In this document: piece by piece, positions 1-6,720 of the stretch | Layout of the letters: every line of letters starts with the position of its first letter | How positions within the stretch are numbered: the first letter of the stretch is position 1 | NCBI GenBank assembly: GCA_947168625.1 | Contig: CAMVMQ010000018.1 | Coordinates: forward strand, 1 to 13,874 | DNA length: 13,874 nucleotides | Direction: 5' to 3' | From: an uncultured Caryophanales bacterium | GTDB taxonomy: Bacteria; Bacillota_I; Bacilli_A; RF39; UBA660 | Position numbers and translations under genes: made by a program | Notes under the pieces: generated by a model | What the model was told of the DNA's origin: nothing | Seen by the model: the letters and a program-made list of their open reading frames with translations, nothing else | Databases searched by the model: none

Positions 1-181
1 ATAAACTAACATTATCCATAAAAGATATTTCTTTTAACTTATCAATCGAAGTATATAATGGCCTTTTCTTTTCAAAATTATCTGGTTTTCCAACATCATA
101 ATCCGCTACTACCCCATCCATATCAATATATATTTTTATTTTCTTATTTCCATAACCATTTAATATTTCCTTTAAGTACAT
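1..181 (-). CDS. HAD-superfamily 5'-nucleotidase-like protein, 3' end outside the window
   Basis: This is the N-terminal 60 residues of a gene that runs off the left edge. The protein opens MYLKEILNGYGNKKIKIYID and continues MDGVVADYD. The D20-x-D22-G-V-V-A-D signature is HAD motif I, with the nucleophile and acid/base aspartates. The hydrophobic strand before it and the ADYD after it resemble the cytosolic 5'(3')-deoxyribonucleotidase (NT5C-like) branch, which dephosphorylates nucleoside monophosphates. The later HAD motifs are not in the window, so the substrate is open. The ATG at 179-181 follows a good ribosome binding site (GAAGGTG, 7 nt spacer) inside the end of the HD gene, only 4 nt from that gene's stop. 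It is the most distal gene of the operon visible here. Motif I is clear; the subfamily is inference. Confidence 0.75.
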   Translation of the reverse strand, partial: MYLKEILNGYGNKKIKIYIDMDGVVADYDVGKPDNFEKKRPLYTSIDKLKEISFMDNVSL

Positions 182-185
182 TTAT

Positions 186-953
186 TTACACCTTCTTTTC
201 TAAATAATATAAAGCTTTATTTCTTAAAATAAACATTCTTTCTTTTTCATATTTATAATCAAATCTATCAAATAATTTATTAATATAATCTTTATCTTTA
301 ATTATTTTAAGACTACTACTAAACTCTAATCCAAATACAAAAGCAATATATGATATCCAAATATCAATACCTGTTTTTCTATCTTTACTAATAATTGTCT
401 TTTCTTCCATAAAATCATTATATACCTTATCGGTAATATAAGAATTCTCTATATCTTCTTTAGTAATATTAGCCATAGTATAAATATCTTCTTCCGCTTT
501 AGCTCTAAAACTATCTACCTTATCAGCATCCCTAATTATTTTAGAATGTAATATTTCTATTTCATTCATATCAGAAGTATCTAAATTATATTTACTATGA
601 TTAAGTATAGCAGTTCTTATAACGTTATCATATTTATCTTCTTTTATAAATTTTCTAATTAGATTATCTTCAAATAATAATTTAACTCCAAGAGCAGCAT
701 GATCATATTTAATAATATCTTCTCTAAAAGAATTTTTATCCATTGCCTCCTTAAATCTACCTATATCATGAAATAGTGCAATTACCATAGCAAGATTGAT
801 ATTTTCCTTATCTAAATTCATATCAGTAGCTATTATTCTAGCATTTTCTACAACATTGTAAGTATGGTTTAATTTATGACTTATTTTTTCATTATCAATA
901 TCATAATTCTCTTTCAAATATTTATCAAAATTATTTTTAGCAAATTCATACAT
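186..953 (-). CDS. HD-domain hydrolase
   Basis: A 255-residue HD-superfamily metal-dependent phosphohydrolase. The four-part HD signature is visible: H30 in HTYNVVENA, H62-D63 in ALFHDIGRF, and D142 in IIRDADKVD, with a further histidine in ILNHSKYN between them. HD proteins typically hydrolyse nucleotides or other phosphomonoesters and diesters. No second domain such as RelA or GGDEF is present, so the substrate cannot be named. The open frame extends upstream to an ATG at 992, inside the preceding gene, but the ATG at 951-953 has a strong ribosome binding site (AGGGGTGA, 7 nt spacer) and lies 16 nt past the upstream stop, so I chose it. It sits between a YqfO-like gene and a HAD nucleotidase-like gene, consistent with phosphoester chemistry. 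Confidence 0.85.
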   Translation of the reverse strand: MYEFAKNNFDKYLKENYDIDNEKISHKLNHTYNVVENARIIATDMNLDKENINLAMVIALFHDIGRFKEAMDKNSFREDIIKYDHAALGVKLLFEDNLIRKFIKEDKYDNVIRTAILNHSKYNLDTSDMNEIEILHSKIIRDADKVDSFRAKAEEDIYTMANITKEDIENSYITDKVYNDFMEEKTIISKDRKTGIDIWISYIAFVFGLEFSSSLKIIKDKDYINKLFDRFDYKYEKERMFILRNKALYYLEKKV

Positions 954-960
954 ATTATAT

Positions 961-968
961 TCACCCCT
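961..968 (-). promoter_or_regulatory. Ribosome binding site that decides the HD-gene start
   Basis: On the minus strand this reads AGGGGTGA, 7 nt before the ATG at 951-953. It supports a start there rather than at the in-frame ATG at 992, which would overlap the upstream gene by 23 nt. Confidence 0.7.
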
Positions 969-969
969 A

Positions 970-1311
970 TTATTTAAAAATTTCTTCATCAATTAAAGGA
1001 ATAATATCTATCTCTGGTTCTTCATAAGGATGAACCTCTCTTAACTTTTCTATCGCTCTTTTAACATTATTTATATTACATACTATTTCTAATTTTTCTT
1101 CTTCTACATATTCTAATTTATTCTTTTCTCCAATATATGGATTAGCTTCATCATTTGGTCTAAAAGTTCCAATACATTTAATACTAGTAGTACAATGTGT
1201 ATAATTACCAATTATACCAGCACCTACTTCACAAATACCCTTTCTTACTTCATCAACATTTTCAGTAGGAACCATGGTAACAATTTTTACTCTATTAATA
1301 TTAGTATTCAT
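970..1311 (-). CDS. Stand-alone YqfO/NIF3 insert-domain (PII/CutA-like) protein
   Basis: A 113-residue protein matching the small alpha/beta domain inserted into Bacillus YqfO-type NIF3 proteins, here as a free-standing polypeptide. Recognisable signatures are GAGIIGNYTHC (residues 30-40), CIGTFRPNDEANPYIG (about 46-61), the LEYVEEEKLEI stretch and the C-terminal HPYEEPEIDI (94-103). Full NIF3/YqfO proteins are about 370 residues and carry a dinuclear metal centre; none of that part is present. The insert has a PII/CutA-like ferredoxin fold and is often suspected of binding a small ligand or metal, but no function is established. The start has a strong ribosome binding site (AAGGAGAAG, 7 nt spacer) that lies in the end of the PnuC gene, only 1 nt upstream by stop-to-start spacing. 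Confidence 0.85.
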   Translation of the reverse strand: MNTNINRVKIVTMVPTENVDEVRKGICEVGAGIIGNYTHCTTSIKCIGTFRPNDEANPYIGEKNKLEYVEEEKLEIVCNINNVKRAIEKLREVHPYEEPEIDIIPLIDEEIFK

Positions 1312-1312
1312 C

Positions 1313-1972
1313 TTAAATCTTCTCCTTATTTATTTTTGATAATTTAATCCATTTAATTAATCCATAAATATTTATTAATAAATAACCAATAGAAACTAAT
1401 AACATCATTATAGCATTAGGACTACCCTTTATTACATTAATAATCCATATTGACATATCAAATGTATTATTAAAAAGCCATACTATCCAGCACTCCTTAA
1501 ATCTTAAATTCATAAGTATTGTTCCACATAAATTAATAACATTACTACTAGAATCTAAGAAAGCAAGTTGCTGACCAGGTATCTTTGTTAATATAAATCC
1601 AAGTAATATACTTCCTACTATGCAACTACTAACAATAATAATAGAATTCTTTATAGTAAATCCTCTTATCTTTACTTCATTATTATTATCTTTCTTTTTA
1701 AGCCAACTAATATATCCCTGTACCTGAAGTGGAAAATATATTAATATAGAAAATATTGCAATACCATATAATCCATTTATATATGCTATATAAGCACTAA
1801 ATAAGCAATATAATGCACCAAATATATAATTATATGTTTTACCAATACTTGAATAATAAGCATTAAGTAGTCCACAAATTAATGTAAACGTCCCAAGTAT
1901 ATAATCCTTAGTAATAATACCACATATAATAGAAAATATAATTATTATAACTGTATAAATTTTATTTCTCAT
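1313..1972 (-). CDS. pnuC: PnuC-family nicotinamide riboside transporter
   Basis: A 219-residue integral membrane protein with about seven hydrophobic segments. PnuC proteins are facilitators that import nicotinamide riboside or related vitamin precursors for NAD synthesis. Family signatures are visible: FPLQVQGYISW (residues 80-90), the polar stretch LMNLRFKECWIVWLFNN (153-169), where PnuC proteins carry R..E.W..W...N, and a last helix ending in IYGLIKW. An upstream in-frame ATG at 2006-2008 overlaps the previous stop as ATGA and would add 12 polar residues (MKLNNNSSGDIY). I prefer the ATG at 1970-1972 because a GTGGTGAT ribosome binding site lies 6 nt before it, whereas the only purine tract for the other start is almost adjacent to the codon. 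Other PnuC homologues move thiamine or riboflavin (PnuT, PnuX), so the substrate is not certain. Confidence 0.85.
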   Translation of the reverse strand: MRNKIYTVIIIIFSIICGIITKDYILGTFTLICGLLNAYYSSIGKTYNYIFGALYCLFSAYIAYINGLYGIAIFSILIYFPLQVQGYISWLKKKDNNNEVKIRGFTIKNSIIIVSSCIVGSILLGFILTKIPGQQLAFLDSSSNVINLCGTILMNLRFKECWIVWLFNNTFDMSIWIINVIKGSPNAIMMLLVSIGYLLINIYGLIKWIKLSKINKEKI

Positions 1973-1978
1973 ATAAAT

Positions 1979-1986
1979 ATCACCAC
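1979..1986 (-). promoter_or_regulatory. Ribosome binding site that decides the pnuC start
   Basis: On the minus strand this reads GTGGTGAT, complementary to the 16S 3' tail at GGTGAT, 6 nt before the ATG at 1970-1972. It favours this start over the ATGA-overlapping ATG at 2006-2008, though coupled initiation there cannot be excluded. Confidence 0.55.
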
Positions 1987-2004
1987 TACTATTATTATTT
2001 AATT

Positions 2005-2625
2005 TCATACCTTTATATTTTCTATATTAATCAATTCCTTATTATCATCAAATTCTAATTTAAAAGTTTCACAATAATTCCATTTGCCATCAAAGAAAAC
2101 TTTATCGTTGAAACTATATTCTTCTTCATATTCAACATTACACCATTTCATTAACAAAAACATAAATGCAGTTGAATGACCTACTATTAAAATTCTTTTA
2201 TCTTTATATTCCTCTAATAGTTCACTGATAAACGAATAAATTCTATCAGTAGTTTTTTTTCTACTTTCACCATAACCTATTTGATAATTTTCATCTATAA
2301 ATTGTTTTCTTTCAAAATCCATAGGTAATTCATCCCAAGAATTAATACCATGAATTCTTTCTCCTAATTTATCAGTAACATTAACTTTCAAATTATTCCT
2401 ATATGCAAACCATTTAGCAGTACTCATAGTTCTAACATAATTACTAGACCATACAGCGTCTAGATTATCAAATTCACTATTATTACTTATTTTTTCAGCA
2501 AGTTTTTCTCCATCAACAGATAATGGATTTTTAATATTACTAAATAGTAAATCTTCATGAATATCTTCTATTCCACGATGTACTTTAAATGGTTCTGAAT
2601 GTCTCATCAAATAAATAGTAGTCAT
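2005..2625 (-). CDS. Histidine phosphatase family (phosphoglycerate mutase-like) protein
   Basis: A 206-residue histidine phosphatase of branch 1. The catalytic core is visible: R8-H9 in LMRHSEP (the usual RHG/RHE is RHS here), PLSVDGEKLAEKI for the PLT..G..QA motif, R65 in SSNYVRTMSTA, a candidate acid/base E89 in LGERIHG, and H150 in ILIVGHST. These enzymes form a phosphohistidine on H9 and dephosphorylate small metabolites, sugar phosphates or proteins; the substrate cannot be told from sequence. The ATG at 2623-2625 has an excellent ribosome binding site (GGAGGT, 8 nt spacer). The gene ends in TGA, overlapping an alternative start of pnuC. An A8 run lies within codons for ESRKKTTDR (2253-2260). 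It has no signal sequence, so it is cytoplasmic. Confidence 0.85.
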   Translation of the reverse strand: MTTIYLMRHSEPFKVHRGIEDIHEDLLFSNIKNPLSVDGEKLAEKISNNSEFDNLDAVWSSNYVRTMSTAKWFAYRNNLKVNVTDKLGERIHGINSWDELPMDFERKQFIDENYQIGYGESRKKTTDRIYSFISELLEEYKDKRILIVGHSTAFMFLLMKWCNVEYEEEYSFNDKVFFDGKWNYCETFKLEFDDNKELINIENIKV

Positions 2626-2645
2626 ATTTTAACCTCCACAATATA

Positions 2646-4667
2646 CTATCTTGAACTTTTTTTATTTATATCAATTGTCTCTTTTTCTAAACTTTGCTTA
2701 ATCTGAGATGTATCTACACCCATTGATGAAAAAAATTCAGAAAAAGCCTGTGCCTTTTTGATTTCTTTTTGCCTATTATATTGACTCAATTCGTCAGGAG
2801 ACATTTTACTTTGCAATTCAAATTCATCATTTTCTTTTTTTAGTCTATTTATTGTATCATCTAATTCATAACTATCATTTGGATTTTCCACATGAATAGG
2901 TTCTATATTCAATTCATTTCTCAATTTCATATTATCTGCCAAAAGAGAATACATTTTCGCATAATCATCAGAACTAATTTTTGGTTCTGTAACAAAATCA
3001 CTCCCATTTATTATTGAACAACCAAGCGCAGTTCCATTCATATATCTATAAAACATATTCTTAACATCAGCATCATCATGTCCTATTTTTATCGGTAAAT
3101 AAATTTTTTCTATATTACCAAATGATACTAGTCTATATTGAGTATCAGTAGAAGGGACAAATTTACATCTATAATTTTCTATAATCACATCTTCTAATCC
3201 ATTAACATTAAAATTATATCTGCTTTCTTGTTCTCTTAAATAAGCAAAAATTCTCTCTGCCTTCTCTTTATCTAATTTTAATGGCTTCAAAATTTTACAA
3301 TTATTAGTATACGAATGTTCCAAATAACCTTCTATTGTTTCATTACCTTCATGTACAAAAGCACTTATTGGATAATCACTCAAAAATAATGTATTCTTCA
3401 TTGAAGTAAAATCAATAACATTATGATTGTCTTTTCTAGTAGGCAAAACTACATATACACTTTTTTGTCCAGTATCTTTCTTCTGTCTAATATCAATCAT
3501 AGTATTAGAACTACCACCTTCATTTGATAACTTTAAGACTTCATTTCTTACTTCTTCGTTAGCCTTATCAATTTCTTCTTGCTTCATAACATCTTTCCTT
3601 ATCATATCAATTCCTCTTTCTGAATTTTTCATAAAGATTTCACTTGATAATGTATCTAAAGCAATATCTCTTATAACATTACTAGCAAGTTCATTATAAG
3701 CTATCTTCTTATCAGATTTATAAAATCTTCCAAAGTGATTTTCTAAAACTGCATAACTGTCAATTTCTTTATCACCGACTTTATCCTTATATTCAATAAA
3801 GTATACATATTCACCTTTGTCTAAAAGAGCCTTACAAAATTTATAACAATTCACACTATGAATTTTTCCATCTGGATATTCTATCTGTAAAGTAATATTA
3901 TTAGGAGTTTTTTCCAATAATTGATGACCGGAATAATTCATATTAGTATTCTTAGAATTTGCCAAGCCGGATTTCTTCAGTGATATATATTGCCTTAAAG
4001 TATTTGAAAAAGGATCTTTAATAGTTGGAAATCTTTTTATAAAATCTTCCATTTTACTTACATTTTCATTAGCATTAATATTTAAACTATCCACGTAATT
4101 ATTAAAATATTTTTGTATAAATTTTTGCTTTTCACCAATAGATAAATTAGAATAGTATCTCGTATTATGAACAAATGTCACTTTTTTCTCATGTTCATCA
4201 TATGAATAATAACCTAATATCATTTCTGATGGTACGCACTGAGAGAATAAGGCATCTGTCACACATTCAGCTCTTTCTCTAAACTGCGATTCACTATCAT
4301 ATTCCTTATATCCACCAAAGATTTTTCTTCCTAGGCCATCTTCAAAAAAATATGGTATAGCGACTACCTCTACATAATACTCACCACTCCTATTAATTCC
4401 CTGATAATAATTACTCATTTTATTTTTTATCTCAGAACTTGCAACTGATAAATCACCAAAAAATCTTATTGTATGATTTAATGTTCCACCACGACTATTA
4501 ATTAATCCTCTATTCATTATACTGATAGCATTTTCTCTCTTATTATTACTTAAATAGTTATTATTTGTAGTGGGATCATCTACTATTGAATGTAAGCCCA
4601 CATAACATCTATCCTTCAACAAACTATTAATATAATCGCAAATATTGCTTTTTTCTACTCTTTCCAC
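2646..4667 (-). CDS. Large orphan protein with a possible ADP-ribosyltransferase-like N-terminal domain
   Basis: A 673-residue protein that I do not recognise as a whole. It uses a GTG start (4665-4667) with ribosome binding site GGAG and a 7 nt spacer. Residues 20-160 have an ART-fold-like pattern: GLHSI (H26), the helix ENAISIMNRGLI with its I...GL signature (46-56), a GG turn, a FFGD strand, and RERAECVTDALFSQCVPSEM followed by ILG (131-152). The last resembles the late 'E..lv...vP...I.gi' strand of DarT- and Tpt1-like ARTs, with E134 as the candidate glutamate. Residues 250-345 and 400-580 look like globular alpha/beta regions without known motifs. Residues 600-640 are charged and probably coiled-coil. 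There is no signal peptide or membrane helix. It lies in the same operon as two other large orphan proteins. Real ART activity is a hypothesis; the motif set is partial. Confidence 0.8.
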   Translation of the reverse strand: MERVEKSNICDYINSLLKDRCYVGLHSIVDDPTTNNNYLSNNKRENAISIMNRGLINSRGGTLNHTIRFFGDLSVASSEIKNKMSNYYQGINRSGEYYVEVVAIPYFFEDGLGRKIFGGYKEYDSESQFRERAECVTDALFSQCVPSEMILGYYSYDEHEKKVTFVHNTRYYSNLSIGEKQKFIQKYFNNYVDSLNINANENVSKMEDFIKRFPTIKDPFSNTLRQYISLKKSGLANSKNTNMNYSGHQLLEKTPNNITLQIEYPDGKIHSVNCYKFCKALLDKGEYVYFIEYKDKVGDKEIDSYAVLENHFGRFYKSDKKIAYNELASNVIRDIALDTLSSEIFMKNSERGIDMIRKDVMKQEEIDKANEEVRNEVLKLSNEGGSSNTMIDIRQKKDTGQKSVYVVLPTRKDNHNVIDFTSMKNTLFLSDYPISAFVHEGNETIEGYLEHSYTNNCKILKPLKLDKEKAERIFAYLREQESRYNFNVNGLEDVIIENYRCKFVPSTDTQYRLVSFGNIEKIYLPIKIGHDDADVKNMFYRYMNGTALGCSIINGSDFVTEPKISSDDYAKMYSLLADNMKLRNELNIEPIHVENPNDSYELDDTINRLKKENDEFELQSKMSPDELSQYNRQKEIKKAQAFSEFFSSMGVDTSQIKQSLEKETIDINKKSSR

Positions 4668-4681
4668 TTTGACACTCCAAA

Positions 4682-5116
4682 CTAATCATATTTAAATTCA
4701 TCTTTCATCATATTAAATATTTCTAATCTTTCTTCTTTAGTAAAGATATCTTTTTGTCTTTTAAACTTACTATTAGCCCATTTCCAAAAATTATATCCAA
4801 AATGTTTATCAGCATAAGTTTTATTGAATAAATATACTTTATCCTTATATCTAGGTACAAAATGAAAATGTACATGAGGTTTTTCATTATCTCTATATGC
4901 GTTATTCATTAAACAAGCAAAATTAAACATCGTAGTATTAAATAGTTTTTTACATACTCTTTCCAACTCTTTTTCTATTTTACCAAGTTCAGTCCATTCT
5001 TCACTAGTCATATCACTTAGATTTTCTTTATTACCAGATATAATACATTGTCCAATAAATTCTTGACACCAATCAACAAATACTACTTCAAAATATTTTC
5101 CTTTATATAATTCCAT
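4682..5116 (-). CDS. HIT-family nucleotide hydrolase/transferase
   Basis: A 144-residue protein with the histidine triad PHVHFHFVPRY (H81, H83, H85), the defining HIT motif; the middle histidine (H83) is the nucleophile in family members. HIT proteins hydrolyse nucleoside phosphoramidates, dinucleoside polyphosphates or adenylylated products. Upstream, NFACLMNNAYRDNEK is the usual strand before the triad, which in many HIT proteins reads 'N...LMN'. The tail (FNKTYADKHFGYNFWKWANS) is longer than in Hint-type proteins and resembles diadenosine-polyphosphate-hydrolase-like members of Bacillota. The start codon follows the upstream stop by 1 nt. A strong Shine-Dalgarno (AAGGAGG) lies inside the last codons of the hydrolase gene, with an unusually long spacer of about 14 nt, which suggests translational coupling. 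Confidence 0.88.
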   Translation of the reverse strand: MELYKGKYFEVVFVDWCQEFIGQCIISGNKENLSDMTSEEWTELGKIEKELERVCKKLFNTTMFNFACLMNNAYRDNEKPHVHFHFVPRYKDKVYLFNKTYADKHFGYNFWKWANSKFKRQKDIFTKEERLEIFNMMKDEFKYD

Positions 5117-5117
5117 T

Positions 5118-5915
5118 TTATTTAACTATTCCTCCTTTTTTATCTAATTCTTTAGACATTACTTCATTAATAAAAGTAGTAGTAATCCCTAAAGCTTTAT
5201 TCATACACTCTTCATCTTTAAAACTATGATCACCATTTGGTATTAAATATAGCACAGAATTGGGAACTACTTTATGTACATATTCTGAATCTTTATAATT
5301 TACAAATCTATCTTTATCTCCATGTAATAGAAGTACAGGACATTTAGCAGTCTTTAAATTTTGGACTGGTATATACCTTCTATCATCTTCAAAATACTCA
5401 CTACTTACTTTATGACCATTACTAGATGGTACTATAACATATCCTTTAGATAATGCTTCTTTTTCTTCTTTAGATTTAAACATTCTATTTAATCTGACAT
5501 CCATTTCATTTTTAAAACTAAGTATTGCTGGATACCATAAGGTAATACTTTTTATATCAAATTTAGAAAAATCTACTAATGACACTATCTTACCACCCAT
5601 ACTTGTACCAAGTAAATGAATATTTTTGTATCCTTTATCATTTAACATTGTAATAGTATCTTCTAAATCTCTTTTAAAATTAGAAGTTAACTCATCATAG
5701 TCTGTTCCTTCCGATTCTCCATGACCTCTAAAATCAAATCTAATAGAATTAATATTATTTTTAGTTAATTCTTCCTGAATCCTAGTAGTAGCATTAGAAT
5801 CTTTACTACTACCTCTTGCATGACATATAATAACAATGTCTTCACTATCATTACATATATCAATTATACCACATATTTTTTTACCATCACTTGTACTATA
5901 ATATATTTTTTCCAT
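5118..5915 (-). CDS. Alpha/beta hydrolase (serine esterase/lipase-like)
   Basis: A 265-residue alpha/beta hydrolase with a complete apparent triad: S105 in the nucleophile elbow GTSMGG, D202 in HGDKDRFV, and H230 in NGDHSF. The oxyanion-hole strand is CHARGSS (31-37), and the DFRGHGESEG loop (61-70) is typical of acyl-hydrolase and esterase members. No signal peptide is present, so it should act in the cytoplasm. Family members cleave esters, acyl thioesters or peptides; the sequence does not fix the substrate. Ribosome binding site AAAGGG lies 7 nt before the ATG at 5913-5915. It follows the DUF1963 gene by 24 nt and is tightly coupled to the HIT gene downstream. It is best described as a housekeeping-type hydrolase. 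Confidence 0.88.
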   Translation of the reverse strand: MEKIYYSTSDGKKICGIIDICNDSEDIVIICHARGSSKDSNATTRIQEELTKNNINSIRFDFRGHGESEGTDYDELTSNFKRDLEDTITMLNDKGYKNIHLLGTSMGGKIVSLVDFSKFDIKSITLWYPAILSFKNEMDVRLNRMFKSKEEKEALSKGYVIVPSSNGHKVSSEYFEDDRRYIPVQNLKTAKCPVLLLHGDKDRFVNYKDSEYVHKVVPNSVLYLIPNGDHSFKDEECMNKALGITTTFINEVMSKELDKKGGIVK

Positions 5916-5939
5916 AACTATACCCTTTTTTATAAATAA

Positions 5940-6704
5940 TTAATAGCAATCCCAATCAACAATTGCATTTTCAAACTTGCCTTTTTCAATATCATCCTTT
6001 GAAATTAAAGTAAATAATATTCCAGAATCTCCTATTTGAACTTTATCGAAATTTCCCCATGAATCTAATTTAAATAAACATTCATCTTTATTTTCTTTCA
6101 TATCATATCTAGGATCATTTTGGGTAAAATCGGGATATCCTCCTATTGTTATTGAATGATTTACATATCCATCACGAAGCTTATCATACCATGCAAAATT
6201 ACAAAAATAATCATCTAATTCTCCATAACTATTTAATTTTGTTTCAAATACATCATTAACTATTTTAGTAAATACTTTAATAAATCTATAATCATTAATT
6301 GCCATATATGATTTATTTTTTGTCAAGTTGATTTTATACGATTTATTAACAATATAATTACCTAAATCAACAGAAGGTAATTTTTTTTGATATTCTAAGC
6401 CTTCTTCAAAATATTTAATAGCATACTGACAAGGATAATCAACATTACTATCAGTAAATATTTCTAGTATTCCTTTTTTAGGATATCCTTCTAAGTTGAT
6501 ATCCTTTAAATTAACTTGTAATAATAATGCTAAATAATTACCATCTTTATCTTTAGGATAATCCTCTCCTACTGGTAAATAAGGTTTTCCTCCTATTTTA
6601 TTATCTAATATAGACGGTTCCTCATCTAATAATTCAATTTTATAACATTCCTTTTCAGTTTCTTTTTTAAATAATTCAATTACTTTATTAAACTTTTGTT
6701 CCAT
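5940..6704 (-). CDS. YwqG-family (DUF1963) protein
   Basis: A 254-residue protein with the layout of Bacillus YwqG/DUF1963. The N-terminal part carries NKIGGKPYLPVGEDYP (35-50), then LALLLQVNLKDI and the GILEIFTD strand. The C-terminal part carries the paired signature IGGYPDFTQNDPR (187-199) and GDSGILFTLISKDDI, then ends in VDWDCY. The IGG-P signature thus occurs twice, as usual in this family. The biochemical role of YwqG proteins is not established. The ATG at 6702-6704 has ribosome binding site AGGAGA, and the gene follows the metalloprotease-like gene by 16 nt. An A8 run sits at 6381-6388 in the codons around QKKLPS. Length and both ends agree with an intact gene. Confidence 0.87.
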   Translation of the reverse strand: MEQKFNKVIELFKKETEKECYKIELLDEEPSILDNKIGGKPYLPVGEDYPKDKDGNYLALLLQVNLKDINLEGYPKKGILEIFTDSNVDYPCQYAIKYFEEGLEYQKKLPSVDLGNYIVNKSYKINLTKNKSYMAINDYRFIKVFTKIVNDVFETKLNSYGELDDYFCNFAWYDKLRDGYVNHSITIGGYPDFTQNDPRYDMKENKDECLFKLDSWGNFDKVQIGDSGILFTLISKDDIEKGKFENAIVDWDCY

Positions 6705-6720
6705 TATATTCTCTCCTATA

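Noticed and set aside
97..111. 15-base identical stretch shared with 13811-13825
   Set aside because: Both copies code in frame for VADY in unrelated genes (HAD motif region and the edge orphan). With no extension of identity on either side, it is probably chance plus codon bias, not a repeat or attachment site.
1973..2008. Extended N-terminus of PnuC starting with an ATGA overlap
   Set aside because: The added 12 residues are polar and unlike a first membrane segment, and the internal ATG has the better-spaced ribosome binding site. Kept only as an alternative start.
3427..3699. Plus-strand ORF of 90 codons inside the 673-residue gene
   Set aside because: It is antisense to a well-supported gene, has hydrophobic low-complexity composition typical of shadows in AT-rich DNA, and lacks a convincing ribosome binding site. 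The same reasoning removes the other plus-strand ORFs at 6696-6959, 8593-8793, 10036-10275 and 11333-11632.
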